From positions 1 to 39,488 of the forward strand of contig PWWI01000124.1 in the NCBI GenBank assembly GCA_003561535.1: a DNA stretch of 39,488 nucleotides, read 5' to 3'. A program made the position numbers and the translations under genes. The stretch is from Nitriliruptoraceae bacterium (GTDB lineage: Bacteria > Actinomycetota > Nitriliruptoria > Nitriliruptorales > Nitriliruptoraceae). The notes under the pieces are model-generated. The model had not been told where the DNA came from and made no database searches. It worked only from the letters and a program-made list of their open reading frames with translations. This document shows, piece by piece, positions 27,963 to 36,034 of this stretch (its first letter is position 1; every line of letters begins with the position of its first letter).

Positions 27963-28817
27963 TCAGAGCCCCTTCGGCGTCAGTTTCTCCTCCACCAGGC
28001 CGGCGAGATAGTCCACCAGCAGCGCCAGGACCGCCACCAGGATGGCGCCGGTGAGCAGGACCGGGGTGCGGCGCAACTGGAACCCGGCGAAGATCGTCTC
28101 CCCGAGCCCGCCCCCGCCGAACAGGAACGCCAGCGCCGCGGTCCCGACGTTGAGCACAAGCGCTGTACGCACACCGGCGAGCACCACGGGCACGGCCAGA
28201 GGCAGCTCGATGCTGCGCAACACCTTGCGGTTCGACATGCCCATGCCCTTGCCGGCCTCGAGCACGAATCGATCGACCTGGTCCAGCCCCACCATGGTGT
28301 TGCGCAGGATCGGCAGGAAGGAGTACCCGACCAGGGAGACCACGACCGGGAACGTCCCGGTGCTCGGCAGGGCCGGCTGGGTACGGAACAGGTAGAACAG
28401 CAGCGCCAGCAGCCCCAGCGATGGGATCGCCTGCCCGGCGTTGCCGAGCCCGATGACCACGGGGGCGTAGCGCCGCAGCCGTGGCCGGGTGGCGAGGATC
28501 CCGAGCGGCACGGCCAGGAGCAGGACGAAGAACGTCGAGTACAGCGTCAGCGTGATGTGCTGCCGGGTCTGGCCCAGCAGGTTCTCGGCCGTGAGGGTGC
28601 GGGCCTCGATCGAGTCGAGCTCCTGCGCCCCGACCCACAGATACAGCCCCAGCAGGACCACCGAGAGGAACAGCGGCATCCCGGGGTAGCGCACCAACGC
28701 CGCACGCTGCGCACGCCTCGCGCCGGCAGCATCCTCAGCGCGAGCCGTCTGCCGACGCTCGGCGTCGCTCGGCCCCGGACCTACCGGGGCGTCGGGTGGG
28801 GTGAGGGAGGTCGACAT
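27963..28817 (-). CDS. Compatible-solute ABC transporter permease (second)
   Basis: The 284-residue membrane protein has about six hydrophobic segments, starting with MPLFLSVVLLGLYLWVG near residue 46. It carries the BPD-type permease EAA-like loop: LEAGKGMGMSNRKVLRSIELP. The N-terminal about 40 residues are a hydrophilic extension. The ATG at 28817 overlaps the stop of the ATPase gene (ATGA), so it is translationally coupled to it. The frame continues upstream to 29144, but that part is the ATPase gene read in another frame. It presumably pairs with the first permease as a heterodimer. Confidence 0.92.
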   Translation of the reverse strand: MSTSLTPPDAPVGPGPSDAERRQTARAEDAAGARRAQRAALVRYPGMPLFLSVVLLGLYLWVGAQELDSIEARTLTAENLLGQTRQHITLTLYSTFFVLLLAVPLGILATRPRLRRYAPVVIGLGNAGQAIPSLGLLALLFYLFRTQPALPSTGTFPVVVSLVGYSFLPILRNTMVGLDQVDRFVLEAGKGMGMSNRKVLRSIELPLAVPVVLAGVRTALVLNVGTAALAFLFGGGGLGETIFAGFQLRRTPVLLTGAILVAVLALLVDYLAGLVEEKLTPKGL

Positions 28818-30052
28818 CAGGCCGGAACCTCGCCCTCGGGGTCGGCCAGCTTCGCAGCCCGGTAGAACTCGGCCTGGGCGTCCTTCATGGTCTGGATCGA
28901 GGTGATGATGTCGTCGATGTCGAGCAGGCCCTGGTAGGCGCCCCGCCGGTCGACGACGATGGCGACCCCAGCGGCACCCAGCAGCATCTCCTCCAGCGCG
29001 TCGGAGAGCGTGGCCTGGGGCTCGACCATGGCGCGTGCCCGGAAGCCGACCTCTTCGAGACGACGGCTCCTCTGGCGCAGGTCGGTGCCGCGCAGCCACC
29101 GTAGGGGGCGGTCCTCCCGGTCGAGCAGGAGCATCGCCGTCCACTCGGACTCCTCGAAACGCCGACGTAGGGCCTCCCGGTCCTCATCGATCCGGCCGGT
29201 CAGCGCCTCGCTCGGCTCGACCTCCTTCACCCGGGTCAACTTGAGCCGCTTCAGGGTCGCGCCCGTGCCCACGAAGTCCTCGACGAACTCGTTGGCGGGG
29301 TTGGTGAGGATCTCCTCGGGTGGGGCGAACTGGGCCACCCGCGAGCCCTCCTGGAGGATCGCGATGCGATCGCCCATCTTGACGGCTTCGTCGATGTCGT
29401 GGGTGACGAAGCAGATCGTCTTCTGCAGCTCGTTCTGCAGCCGCAGGAACTCGTTCTGCAGGCGGGTGCGCGTGATCGGGTCGATCGCGCCGAAGGGCTC
29501 GTCCATCAATAGCACCGGCGGGTCGGCGGCCAGGGCGCGCGCCACCCCGACCCGCTGGCGCTGGCCGCCGGAGAGCTCCTTGGGGAACCGGTCGCGGTAC
29601 TGCTCCGGGGGCAGGCCGACCACGTCGAGCAGCTCGTCCACCCGCGCACGGGTGCGCTCCTTGTCCCAACCGAGCAGGTTCGGCACGGTGGCGACGTTAT
29701 CCGCGATGCGGATGTGGGGGAACAGCCCGATCTGCTGGATCACGTACCCGATGCGCCGCCGCAGGTGGTTCGGATCGATGTCGGTGACGTCCTCACCGTC
29801 GATGATGATGTTGCCCGAGGACGGTTCGATGATCCGGTTGATCATCTTGAGACTGGTGGTCTTGCCGCAGCCCGAGGGGCCGACGAAGACCACGATCTCG
29901 CCCTTGGGGATCTTCAGGCTGAGACGGTCGACCGCCGGGGTCTCCTGTCCGGGGAAGCGTTTGGTGAGCTCCTGGAGCTCGATCATCGTCTCGCCCGGCT
30001 CGGCGTCAGCGCCGAGGCGGGCGAGGGGATCGCCGTTGGTCTGGTCACTCAC
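28817..30052 (-). CDS. opuCA: Compatible-solute ABC transporter ATPase with CBS domains
   Basis: This ATPase energises the osmoprotectant importer. It has 411 residues. Walker A is VGPSGCGKTTSLKMI, the Q-loop is in YVIQQIGLFPHI, the signature is ELSGGQRQRVGVARAL, Walker B is VLLMDEPFGAID and the switch histidine is in CFVTHDIDEA; all are intact. After residue about 270 come two CBS-like repeats, ending LLDIDDIITSIQTM. In OpuA/OpuC homologues these sense ionic strength or cyclic di-AMP. The GTG at 30052 has GAGG six bases upstream and overlaps the first permease by eight bases. ATG codon 23 (MIELQELTKRF) is an alternative start. Confidence 0.93.
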   Translation of the reverse strand: MSDQTNGDPLARLGADAEPGETMIELQELTKRFPGQETPAVDRLSLKIPKGEIVVFVGPSGCGKTTSLKMINRIIEPSSGNIIIDGEDVTDIDPNHLRRRIGYVIQQIGLFPHIRIADNVATVPNLLGWDKERTRARVDELLDVVGLPPEQYRDRFPKELSGGQRQRVGVARALAADPPVLLMDEPFGAIDPITRTRLQNEFLRLQNELQKTICFVTHDIDEAVKMGDRIAILQEGSRVAQFAPPEEILTNPANEFVEDFVGTGATLKRLKLTRVKEVEPSEALTGRIDEDREALRRRFEESEWTAMLLLDREDRPLRWLRGTDLRQRSRRLEEVGFRARAMVEPQATLSDALEEMLLGAAGVAIVVDRRGAYQGLLDIDDIITSIQTMKDAQAEFYRAAKLADPEGEVPA

Positions 30053-30701
30053 GGATACCTCGAGGGATGGTCAGCCGGCCGATGGCGAGGTAGAACAGGT
30101 CGAACAGCACCGCCAGGATCACGATGAACAGCGTCCCGCCGAGCAGGGACTCCAGCGAGCCGGTGGCGGGGATACGGCGGATGCCGGTGAAGATCTCCTG
30201 GCCGAGGCCGGGCCCCCCGACCAGGGCCGCGATGGCGGCGATGCCGACGGTCAGCAGCGTGGCGACGCGGATCCCGGCGAGCATCACCGGCCAGGCGTTG
30301 GGGAGCTCGATCTTCCACAGCCGCATGGTGGCGCTCATCCCCATGCCCTTGGCGGACTCGACCACTGCTCTGTCGACCGAGAACAGCCCGGAGACCGTGT
30401 TCCTCACGATCGGCAGGAGGGCGTAGAGCGTCAGGGCGATGATCGCCGGGGTGGCACCGATACCGACGATGGGGATCAGGATCGCGAACAGCGCCAGCGA
30501 CGGGATCGTCAGGAACGTCGACACCACGCTCAGGATCGGGGAGCGGAGCTGGGGGGACCGGTGGGCGAGGATGCCGAGGAACAGGCCGATCACGACGGCC
30601 ATGGCCACCGGGACCGCGGTCAGGTAGATGTGTTCGAGCGTCTGCTCGAACAACGCTTCACGGGTCCGCGCATCGCCTAGGTACTCGGTGAAGAACGCCA
30701 C
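30045..30701 (-). CDS. Compatible-solute ABC transporter permease (first)
   Basis: The 218-residue integral membrane protein of the BPD permease family has its first hydrophobic helix at YLTAVPVAMAVVIGLFLGIL. Its EAA-like loop (VESAKGMGMSATMRLWKIEL) closely parallels that of the second permease. It opens the minus-strand transporter operon. The GTG at 30701 has GGAGG ten bases upstream. An upstream GTG (30761) would add 20 residues but has no ribosome binding site, so the shorter form is preferred with moderate certainty. No gene lies between it and the divergent tRNA. Confidence 0.9.
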   Translation of the reverse strand: MAFFTEYLGDARTREALFEQTLEHIYLTAVPVAMAVVIGLFLGILAHRSPQLRSPILSVVSTFLTIPSLALFAILIPIVGIGATPAIIALTLYALLPIVRNTVSGLFSVDRAVVESAKGMGMSATMRLWKIELPNAWPVMLAGIRVATLLTVGIAAIAALVGGPGLGQEIFTGIRRIPATGSLESLLGGTLFIVILAVLFDLFYLAIGRLTIPRGIRE

Positions 30702-30793
30702 CTGGCTCGGACCTCCGCTGGCTCTGTCGTCCCGAGGGGTGTCGGGACAGGACGATGCCACAGGGAACGATCCGGCTGCCCTACCGAGGCGGT

Positions 30794-30811
30794 GTCGGCC
30801 TTCCGGCCGAC
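30794..30811. other. Hairpin in the divergent transporter/tRNA gap
   Basis: GTCGGCC (30794-30800) and GGCCGAC (30805-30811) form a perfect 7-bp stem around TTCC. It lies about 93 bases upstream of the first permease start and would be in the leader of that transcript if transcription starts beyond it. Confidence 0.4.
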
Positions 30812-30971
30812 GGGGTCGGATCGCGAGCTGTGGCGCGCTCGGATCTGGATGTGTGGCTGAGACCCTAACGGACGGGCCCGCGAGCCGCGAATGCCTTCCG
30901 GCCTCCCTTCGCGGTCGGCGCTACGCTGCCGGGCCTCGCCGCACCGCCGAGAGCGGTCCCGGCGACGTCAC

Positions 30972-31055
30972 GCCCCCGTGCTGGAACTGGCATACAGGGA
31001 CGACTCAAAATCGTCTGCCCTTGCGGGCTTGTGGGTTCGAGTCCCACCGGGGGTA
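30972..31055 (+). tRNA. tRNA-Leu (anticodon CAA)
   Basis: The full class II cloverleaf can be drawn. The acceptor GCCCCCG pairs with CGGGGGT (one G-T pair). There is a CTG/CAG D stem, and the anticodon stem GACGA/TCGTC encloses CTCAAAA with anticodon CAA at 31006-31008. A long variable arm (GCCC/GGGC) follows, and the T arm is GTGGG-TTCGAGT-CCCAC. The discriminator is A at 31055. The CCA end is not encoded (CGA follows). The long variable arm and anticodon make it the leucine tRNA for UUG codons. A possible -10 (TACGCT, 30922-30927) lies 45 bases upstream. Confidence 0.96.
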
Positions 31056-31266
31056 CGACCCGCACCCCAGTGGATGTTTGGTCCGCCGGACGCCCCGCCG
31101 CTAGCGTTGTCCCTCCACCGATGCGCGACGCCCGTCGGGTTGGACGATACGCCCCACATCGAAGGCAGCGATCACGGCTGGATCCAGGCGGCTCCCGCGG
31201 ACGCGCCGACGGCTGGAGCGGACCCGTACCGCCCTCGAGCGAGCGCAGGCCACCGAGCGTGAACTC

Positions 31267-31503
31267 GTGGAACAGGTCGCGTACCTCGACGCGGTCGCCG
31301 CGGACGCTCACACCCGGGGGCTGGTGGCAGAGGACCCCCAGGCGGCGCGCGATGCGCGCGACGCCCGCAGCGATCTCGACCGTCACACCGCCCTGCTCGA
31401 CGACACCCGCCGGGAGATCAGCCGCCTGCTCGCCGAGCAGGACGCGCTCCTCGAGCGGCTCCTCGAGCTCACACGCCTACCCGGCCGGAGGAAGCAACCG
31501 TGA
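31267..31503 (+). CDS. Small coiled-coil hypothetical protein coupled to pdtaR
   Basis: I do not recognise this 78-residue protein. It is charged and helical, with heptad-like leucine spacing (LDRHTALLDDTRREISRLLA then EQDALLERLLEL) and a basic end (GRRKQP). Its stop overlaps the GTG of the response regulator gene (GTGA), the same coupling used by real genes elsewhere here, which is the best evidence it is translated. The frame stays open and helix-like upstream to about 31105, and a CTG at 31213 would add 18 residues (LERTRTALERAQATEREL). No strong ribosome binding site marks either start. A role with the regulator is possible but unproven. Confidence 0.6.
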   Translation: MEQVAYLDAVAADAHTRGLVAEDPQAARDARDARSDLDRHTALLDDTRREISRLLAEQDALLERLLELTRLPGRRKQP

Positions 31504-32123
31504 GCGACGAGAACGCCGGGCCACCACCCACCAGCGATGACAGCGACGAGGCCCCCACGCGGGTGCTGATCGCCGAGGACGAGGCGTTGATCCGCCTCGA
31601 TCTCAAGGAGATGCTGGAGGAGGAGGGCTTCGACGTCGTCGCCGAGGTCGCGGACGGCGCATCGGCGGTCCGACTCACCCGCGAGCTGCGGCCCGACCTG
31701 GTGATCCTCGACGTGAAGATGCCGGTGATGGACGGCATCCAGGCCGCCGAGGAGATCGCCAAGGAGCGGCTGTCCGCGATCCTGATCCTGACGGCGTTCA
31801 GCCAGCGGGATCTGGTCGAGAAGGCACGGCGCGCCGGGGCCATGGCCTACCTCGTCAAGCCCTTCCAGAAGCACGACCTGCTCCCCGCGGTGGAGATCGC
31901 TGCCGGCCGCTTCCGCGACCTGTCAGGGCTCGAGCGGGAGGTCGACGATCTCCACGGCCGCCTCGAGGCCCGCAAGCTGGTGGAGCGAGCCAAGGGCCTC
32001 CTGCAGTCCCACGAGGGGATGCGCGAGGCGGACGCCTTCCGTTTCATCCAGCGGCAGGCGATGGAGCGGCGACTCACCATGCGACAGGTCGCCGAGCAGA
32101 TCATCGAGCGGCTCGAGAGCTGA
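31500..32123 (+). CDS. pdtaR: ANTAR response regulator, PdtaR type
   Basis: PdtaR receives phosphate from the histidine kinase PdtaS and acts on RNA to control antitermination. The 207-residue protein has an acidic 20-residue lead. A receiver domain follows (VLIAEDEALIRLDLKEML) with phosphoacceptor D71 in LVILDVKMPVMDG, the switch Thr in ILTAFSQ and Lys in YLVKPFQ. The C-terminal ANTAR RNA-binding domain (about 145-205) includes LVERAKGLLQSHEGMREADA and FRFIQRQAMERRLTMRQVAE. The GTG at 31500 overlaps the coiled-coil gene. No kinase gene is adjacent, as is usual for PdtaR. The two hairpins just downstream probably end the transcript. Confidence 0.95.
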   Translation: MSDENAGPPPTSDDSDEAPTRVLIAEDEALIRLDLKEMLEEEGFDVVAEVADGASAVRLTRELRPDLVILDVKMPVMDGIQAAEEIAKERLSAILILTAFSQRDLVEKARRAGAMAYLVKPFQKHDLLPAVEIAAGRFRDLSGLEREVDDLHGRLEARKLVERAKGLLQSHEGMREADAFRFIQRQAMERRLTMRQVAEQIIERLES

Positions 32124-32140
32124 GCTCGCAGGTAGGAAGT

Positions 32141-32198
32141 GGATCCCGGGTGGAACGACCGGCGGGAGAGGGAGAGGTGGAGGCTCCACCCGGGATCC
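32141..32198. terminator. 14-bp perfect inverted repeat after pdtaR
   Basis: GGATCCCGGGTGGA (32141-32154) and TCCACCCGGGATCC (32185-32198) are exact inverse copies around a 30-base purine-rich loop. It lies 17 bases past the pdtaR stop and between convergent genes, so a terminator or mRNA 3' stabiliser is likely. The arm itself contains BamHI and SmaI-like palindromes. Confidence 0.65.
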
Positions 32199-32201
32199 GG
32201 A

Positions 32202-32223
32202 GACGGGACCTGGAGATCCCGTC
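32202..32223. terminator. Second hairpin after pdtaR
   Basis: GACGGGA (32202-32208) pairs with TCCCGTC (32217-32223) around an 8-base loop, directly after the larger inverted repeat. A third small stem, CGTAG/CTACG, lies at 32242-32257. Together they fill the gap between pdtaR and the thioredoxin gene. Confidence 0.5.
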
Positions 32224-32330
32224 GGTGTCACTGGCGGATGACGTAGGGGAATCTACGCAGCCGACGTTGCGAGCAGGTTTCAGCCACGTTGGCGCTCCGT
32301 GACCGTGTCGGACCACGGCCGGGCGCGTCC

Positions 32331-33155
32331 TCAGAACAGCGCCCGGGCCAGACGGGGCCGGGCGGCGACCACCCGTGGGTCATGGTCGCCGAGCAGGCCG
32401 AACAGGCGGACGAGGTGCTCGCGGGCCACCTCGCGCGTCTCGCCACCGAGCTGCACGGCGGCCAGCAGATGCCCGATGGCCGCCTCGTAGGCCTCCTCGG
32501 CGGCCAGCGCACGTCCCAACGTGACCAGGTCATCGCCGCTGGCATCGCCCGCCTCGACCCGAGCCTGCAGGCTGGCGATGTCGGCGTCGTCCCGGGCGAG
32601 CTCGATGCGCGTCACCACCGCTTCCGCGGCCGGGTCGGGACGGTGCGGGGTGACCAGGGCCAGCGCGCGGGTCGGATCCTCGGTGCGCAACAGCTCCGCC
32701 AGTCCGATCGCCGCTTCCCGGTGTCTCGGATCCAGCTCCAGCGCCCGTTCGAGCTCCGAGATCGCTGCGGGCCCCGTAGCGGACCGGGCGCGAGCCACCG
32801 CCTGGTCGGCCTCGGTGGGCAGGAGGTCGTCGATGAACGCGGCCAGCCTCGGTTCGGGTTGCACTCCGGTGAACTGGGCGATGGCCGTGCCGTCACGGAA
32901 GCCGACGACCTGCGGGATGCCCTGCACCCGGTAGCGCTGGGCGAGGGCCTGGTTCGCGTCGACGTCGACCTTGGCGAGCAGCACCCGACCGTCCTGGTCC
33001 GCGACGGCGCGCTCGAGCATCGGGGTCAGCTGCCGGCAGGGCCCACACCAGTCCGCCCAGAAGTCCACGATCACCGGCCGCTCGTAGGACGCGGCGATGA
33101 CCTCCTCCTCGAAGGTGGTCGTATCGACGTCGATGACGTTGGGGGCGACGGTCAC
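32331..33155 (-). CDS. Thioredoxin-domain protein with TPR-like C-terminus (CnoX/YbbN-like)
   Basis: The 274-residue protein has an N-terminal thioredoxin fold with the intact active site WCGPC (C37, C40) after PVIVDFWAD, and the cis-proline region in VQGIPQVVGF. From about residue 125 helical TPR-like repeats follow (AISELERALELDPRHREAAI, DLVTLGRALAAEEAYEAAIG). This layout matches the CnoX/YbbN family, which combines holdase and redox protection of client proteins in other bacteria; there the active-site pair varies. The GTG at 33155 (MTVAPNVIDVD) has CGAGG seven bases upstream. The longer frame to 33287 is Pro-rich and was rejected. It is divergent from polA. Confidence 0.93.
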   Translation of the reverse strand: MTVAPNVIDVDTTTFEEEVIAASYERPVIVDFWADWCGPCRQLTPMLERAVADQDGRVLLAKVDVDANQALAQRYRVQGIPQVVGFRDGTAIAQFTGVQPEPRLAAFIDDLLPTEADQAVARARSATGPAAISELERALELDPRHREAAIGLAELLRTEDPTRALALVTPHRPDPAAEAVVTRIELARDDADIASLQARVEAGDASGDDLVTLGRALAAEEAYEAAIGHLLAAVQLGGETREVAREHLVRLFGLLGDHDPRVVAARPRLARALF

Positions 33156-33298
33156 GGTGGGGCCTCGAAGGTTCGGTGGGGTACCCGGACCGAGGATCGG
33201 CCCGGTCTGCCGGGGTGTTCGGGGGAGCGGGCGAGGTGGACGGGCTGGTCTGGGCGACAGGGTGCCCGAGGGCGTGAGGGAGAGCATGGGTCGCTCAG

Positions 33299-33304
33299 TA
33301 GGCT
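33299..33304 (+). promoter_or_regulatory. Possible -10 element for polA
   Basis: TAGGCT lies 30 bases upstream of the polA GTG, the same hexamer seen before hisA and hisI. The -35 is unclear. Confidence 0.35.
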
Positions 33305-33334
33305 GACAACGCCGACGAGCCCGAGGAGCTTCCC

Positions 33335-36010
33335 GTGCCCGACCAGCGGACCCTGCTGCTGCTCGACGGTCACTCCTTGGCCTACCGCGCCTACCACGCC
33401 CTGCCGGACACGTTGCGGACGGCGACCGGGCAGCTGACCAACGCCGTCTACGGCTTCACCTCCATGTTGATCAAGCTGCTCGTCGACCGCGATCCCGACG
33501 GGGTGGTGGTCGCCTTCGACCGCGGGCGCGACGTGCAGCGCACGGCGGCGTTCCCGGCCTACAAGGCCAACCGGGCCGAGCCCCCGGAGGAGTTCCGGCC
33601 CCAGGTGGAGCTGATCAAGCAGGTGCTCGAGGCCCTCGACATCCCGGTCGTCGAGGTGGAGGGCGTCGAGGCCGACGACGTGTTGGCGACCTTGGCGACC
33701 CGAGCGGTCGACGCCGGTGCGCACGCCTACGTGGTCACCGGCGACCGCGACGCGATGCAACTCGTCGCCGACGACCTGACGGTCCTCTACACCCTGCGCG
33801 GGATGAGCGACCTCGCGGAGATGACGCCGGAGACGGTGCAGGAGCGCTACGGGGTCGCCCCGCAACGCTACGTCGAGCTGGCCGCGCTGCGCGGTGATAC
33901 GTCCGACAACCTGCCCGGCGTCCCCGGGGTCGGGGACAAGACCGCCGCCAAGCTGCTGACCACCTTCGGGGACCTGGACACCGTCTTCGAGCGGCTCGAC
34001 GAGGTCCCGGGGAAGAAGGTGCCGCAGATGCTGGCCGAGCACCGTGACCAGGTGCTGACCAACCGGGAGATCATGCAACTGCGCCGCGACCTGGAGCTCG
34101 ACCTCGACCCGGTGGACGTCCGCGCGCCGCGGCCCGACGCCACCGCCGTCCGCGACCTGTTCGGCGCCTTGGAGTTCCGAGCCCTCTACGACCGGCTCCC
34201 GTCGGAGCTGCTGGGCGAGGTCGCCGACGCCCCGGACCGCCTCGAGGTCCTGCCCCGCTCCCTGCCCGCAGGTGGCCTGACCCCGTGGTTGTCGGGTGTG
34301 GAGGGACCGGTCGCGGTGCTGGCGACCTGCGAGGGGCAGGTGCCCCACCTACGGTGGACGGCCGTGTCGCTGGCAGCGGCCGGCGTCGACCCCGTCAGCG
34401 CCGATCTCGCCCGGCTGTCGCCGGAGGACCTGGCGGGCCTCGGGGCCTGGCTGCAGGACCCGGGCAGGCCCCTGGTGACCCACGACCTCAAGCTCCTCGA
34501 CCACGCTGCCCACGCCCGCGGCTGGTCCCTGGCGGGGGCCACCCTGGACACCGAGCTCGCGGCCTACCTGCTGGCACCGGAGCAGCGCAGCTTCACCCTC
34601 GAGCGTCTGACGCTCCACGAGCTCGGCCGCTCGCTCGAGCCCGAGGGTGCCCAGGAGCTGGCCGGTGACCAGCTGAGCCTGGACGTCACGATCGAGGAAC
34701 CGGTCGCCGAGCGCGGGCTGGCCGTCGCCGCCACCCTCCAACTCGCCGACCACCTCGCCGCCCAGCTCGAGGACCGGCAGCAACGTGACCTGCTCGACCG
34801 GATCGAGCTCCCCCTGGTGCCCGTCCTGGCTCGGATGGAGCGCACGGGGATCGCCGTGGACCGCGAGGTCCTCACCGAGCTCAGGACCCGGCTGTCGAAG
34901 CGGGTCGACGCGCTGGAGCGGGAGGTGCACGACCACGCCGGCCGCAGCTTCAACGTCGGGTCCGGCCCGCAGCTCCAGGAGGTGCTGTTCGAGGAGCTCG
35001 GCCTGCCGCGCACCCGGAGGATCAAGACCGGGTACTCCACCGACGCCCAGGCACTCGGCAACCTCGCCGACGCCCACCCGATCGTGCCGGCGATCCTCGA
35101 GTGGCGCGAGGTCTCCAAGCTGCTCAGCACCTACGTCGACGCGCTCCCGAAGCTGATCGATCGGGACACGGGGCGCATCCACACCACCTTGTCTCAGACG
35201 ATCGCCGCGACGGGTCGGCTGTCCTCGTCCCACCCGAACCTGCAGAACATCCCGGTCCGGCGCGCCGAGGGTCGCGCGATCCGCAAGGCCTTCGTGGCGG
35301 GGGAGGGCTACGAGGTGCTGCTGGTCGCCGACTACTCCCAGATCGAGCTCAGGATCCTGGCGCACCTGTCGGGCGACGACGGCCTGCTGTCGGCGTTCGC
35401 CTCCGGCGAGGACATCCACGCCACCACCGCGGCGAAGGTGTTCGAGGTCCCGCTGGACGCGGTGGACGGTGGCCTCAGGGACCGTGCCAAGGCCGTCAAC
35501 TACGGCCTGGCCTACGGGCTGACGGCCTACGGGCTCGCACAGCAGCTCGGCATCGCCGCCGACGAGGCGCAGGCCATCGTCGACGCCTACTTCGCTCGGT
35601 TCCCCGGGGTCCGCAGCTTCCTCGACGACGCCGTCGCCGGCGCGACCCGGGACGGTTACACCACGACGATGTTCGGTCGTCGCCGTTACCTGCCGGACCT
35701 GCGCTCCGACGATCGCAACCGCCGCCAGATGGCCGAACGCATGGCCCTCAACGCGCCGATCCAGGGCACCGCAGCCGATGTGATCAAGCTGGCGATGATC
35801 GATCTGGCCCGCGCGCTGGACGAGAGCGACCTCGGCGCCCGGTTGCTGCTCCAGGTCCACGACGAGGTCATCCTGGAGGTCCCCGACGGCGAGGTGGATC
35901 GCACCCGGGCGCTGGTGGAGGAGGTGCTGGGCTCCGTCGCCGAACTGGCCGTGCCCCTGGAGGTCGACAGTGCGGTGGGGCACACCTGGTTCGACGCCCA
36001 GAAGCACTGA
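33335..36010 (+). CDS. polA: DNA polymerase I
   Basis: PolA fills repair gaps and replaces RNA primers. The 891 residues include the 5'-3' exonuclease domain (about 1-290, with VVAFDRGRDVQRTAAFPAYK and GDTSDNLPGVPGVGDKTAAK). A middle 3'-5' exonuclease-like domain (about 310-480) lacks the DxE and other metal aspartates, so proofreading is probably absent. The polymerase domain has motif A DYSQIELRILAHLSGD (D666), motif B AKAVNYGLAYGLTAYG (K719, Y723) and motif C QVHDEVILEV (H842, D843). Tyr at the O-helix aromatic position, where E. coli has Phe, is also the mycobacterial state and in polymerases of this family relaxes discrimination against dideoxynucleotides. GAGGAG lies six bases before the GTG. 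Confidence 0.97.
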   Translation: MPDQRTLLLLDGHSLAYRAYHALPDTLRTATGQLTNAVYGFTSMLIKLLVDRDPDGVVVAFDRGRDVQRTAAFPAYKANRAEPPEEFRPQVELIKQVLEALDIPVVEVEGVEADDVLATLATRAVDAGAHAYVVTGDRDAMQLVADDLTVLYTLRGMSDLAEMTPETVQERYGVAPQRYVELAALRGDTSDNLPGVPGVGDKTAAKLLTTFGDLDTVFERLDEVPGKKVPQMLAEHRDQVLTNREIMQLRRDLELDLDPVDVRAPRPDATAVRDLFGALEFRALYDRLPSELLGEVADAPDRLEVLPRSLPAGGLTPWLSGVEGPVAVLATCEGQVPHLRWTAVSLAAAGVDPVSADLARLSPEDLAGLGAWLQDPGRPLVTHDLKLLDHAAHARGWSLAGATLDTELAAYLLAPEQRSFTLERLTLHELGRSLEPEGAQELAGDQLSLDVTIEEPVAERGLAVAATLQLADHLAAQLEDRQQRDLLDRIELPLVPVLARMERTGIAVDREVLTELRTRLSKRVDALEREVHDHAGRSFNVGSGPQLQEVLFEELGLPRTRRIKTGYSTDAQALGNLADAHPIVPAILEWREVSKLLSTYVDALPKLIDRDTGRIHTTLSQTIAATGRLSSSHPNLQNIPVRRAEGRAIRKAFVAGEGYEVLLVADYSQIELRILAHLSGDDGLLSAFASGEDIHATTAAKVFEVPLDAVDGGLRDRAKAVNYGLAYGLTAYGLAQQLGIAADEAQAIVDAYFARFPGVRSFLDDAVAGATRDGYTTTMFGRRRYLPDLRSDDRNRRQMAERMALNAPIQGTAADVIKLAMIDLARALDESDLGARLLLQVHDEVILEVPDGEVDRTRALVEEVLGSVAELAVPLEVDSAVGHTWFDAQKH

Positions 36011-36034
36011 GGGTCGAGCGCGGCGGCGAGCAGG

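Noticed and set aside
30972-31055. Integration (attachment) site at the tRNA-Leu gene
   Set aside because: No direct repeat of the tRNA 3' end and no integrase were seen nearby.
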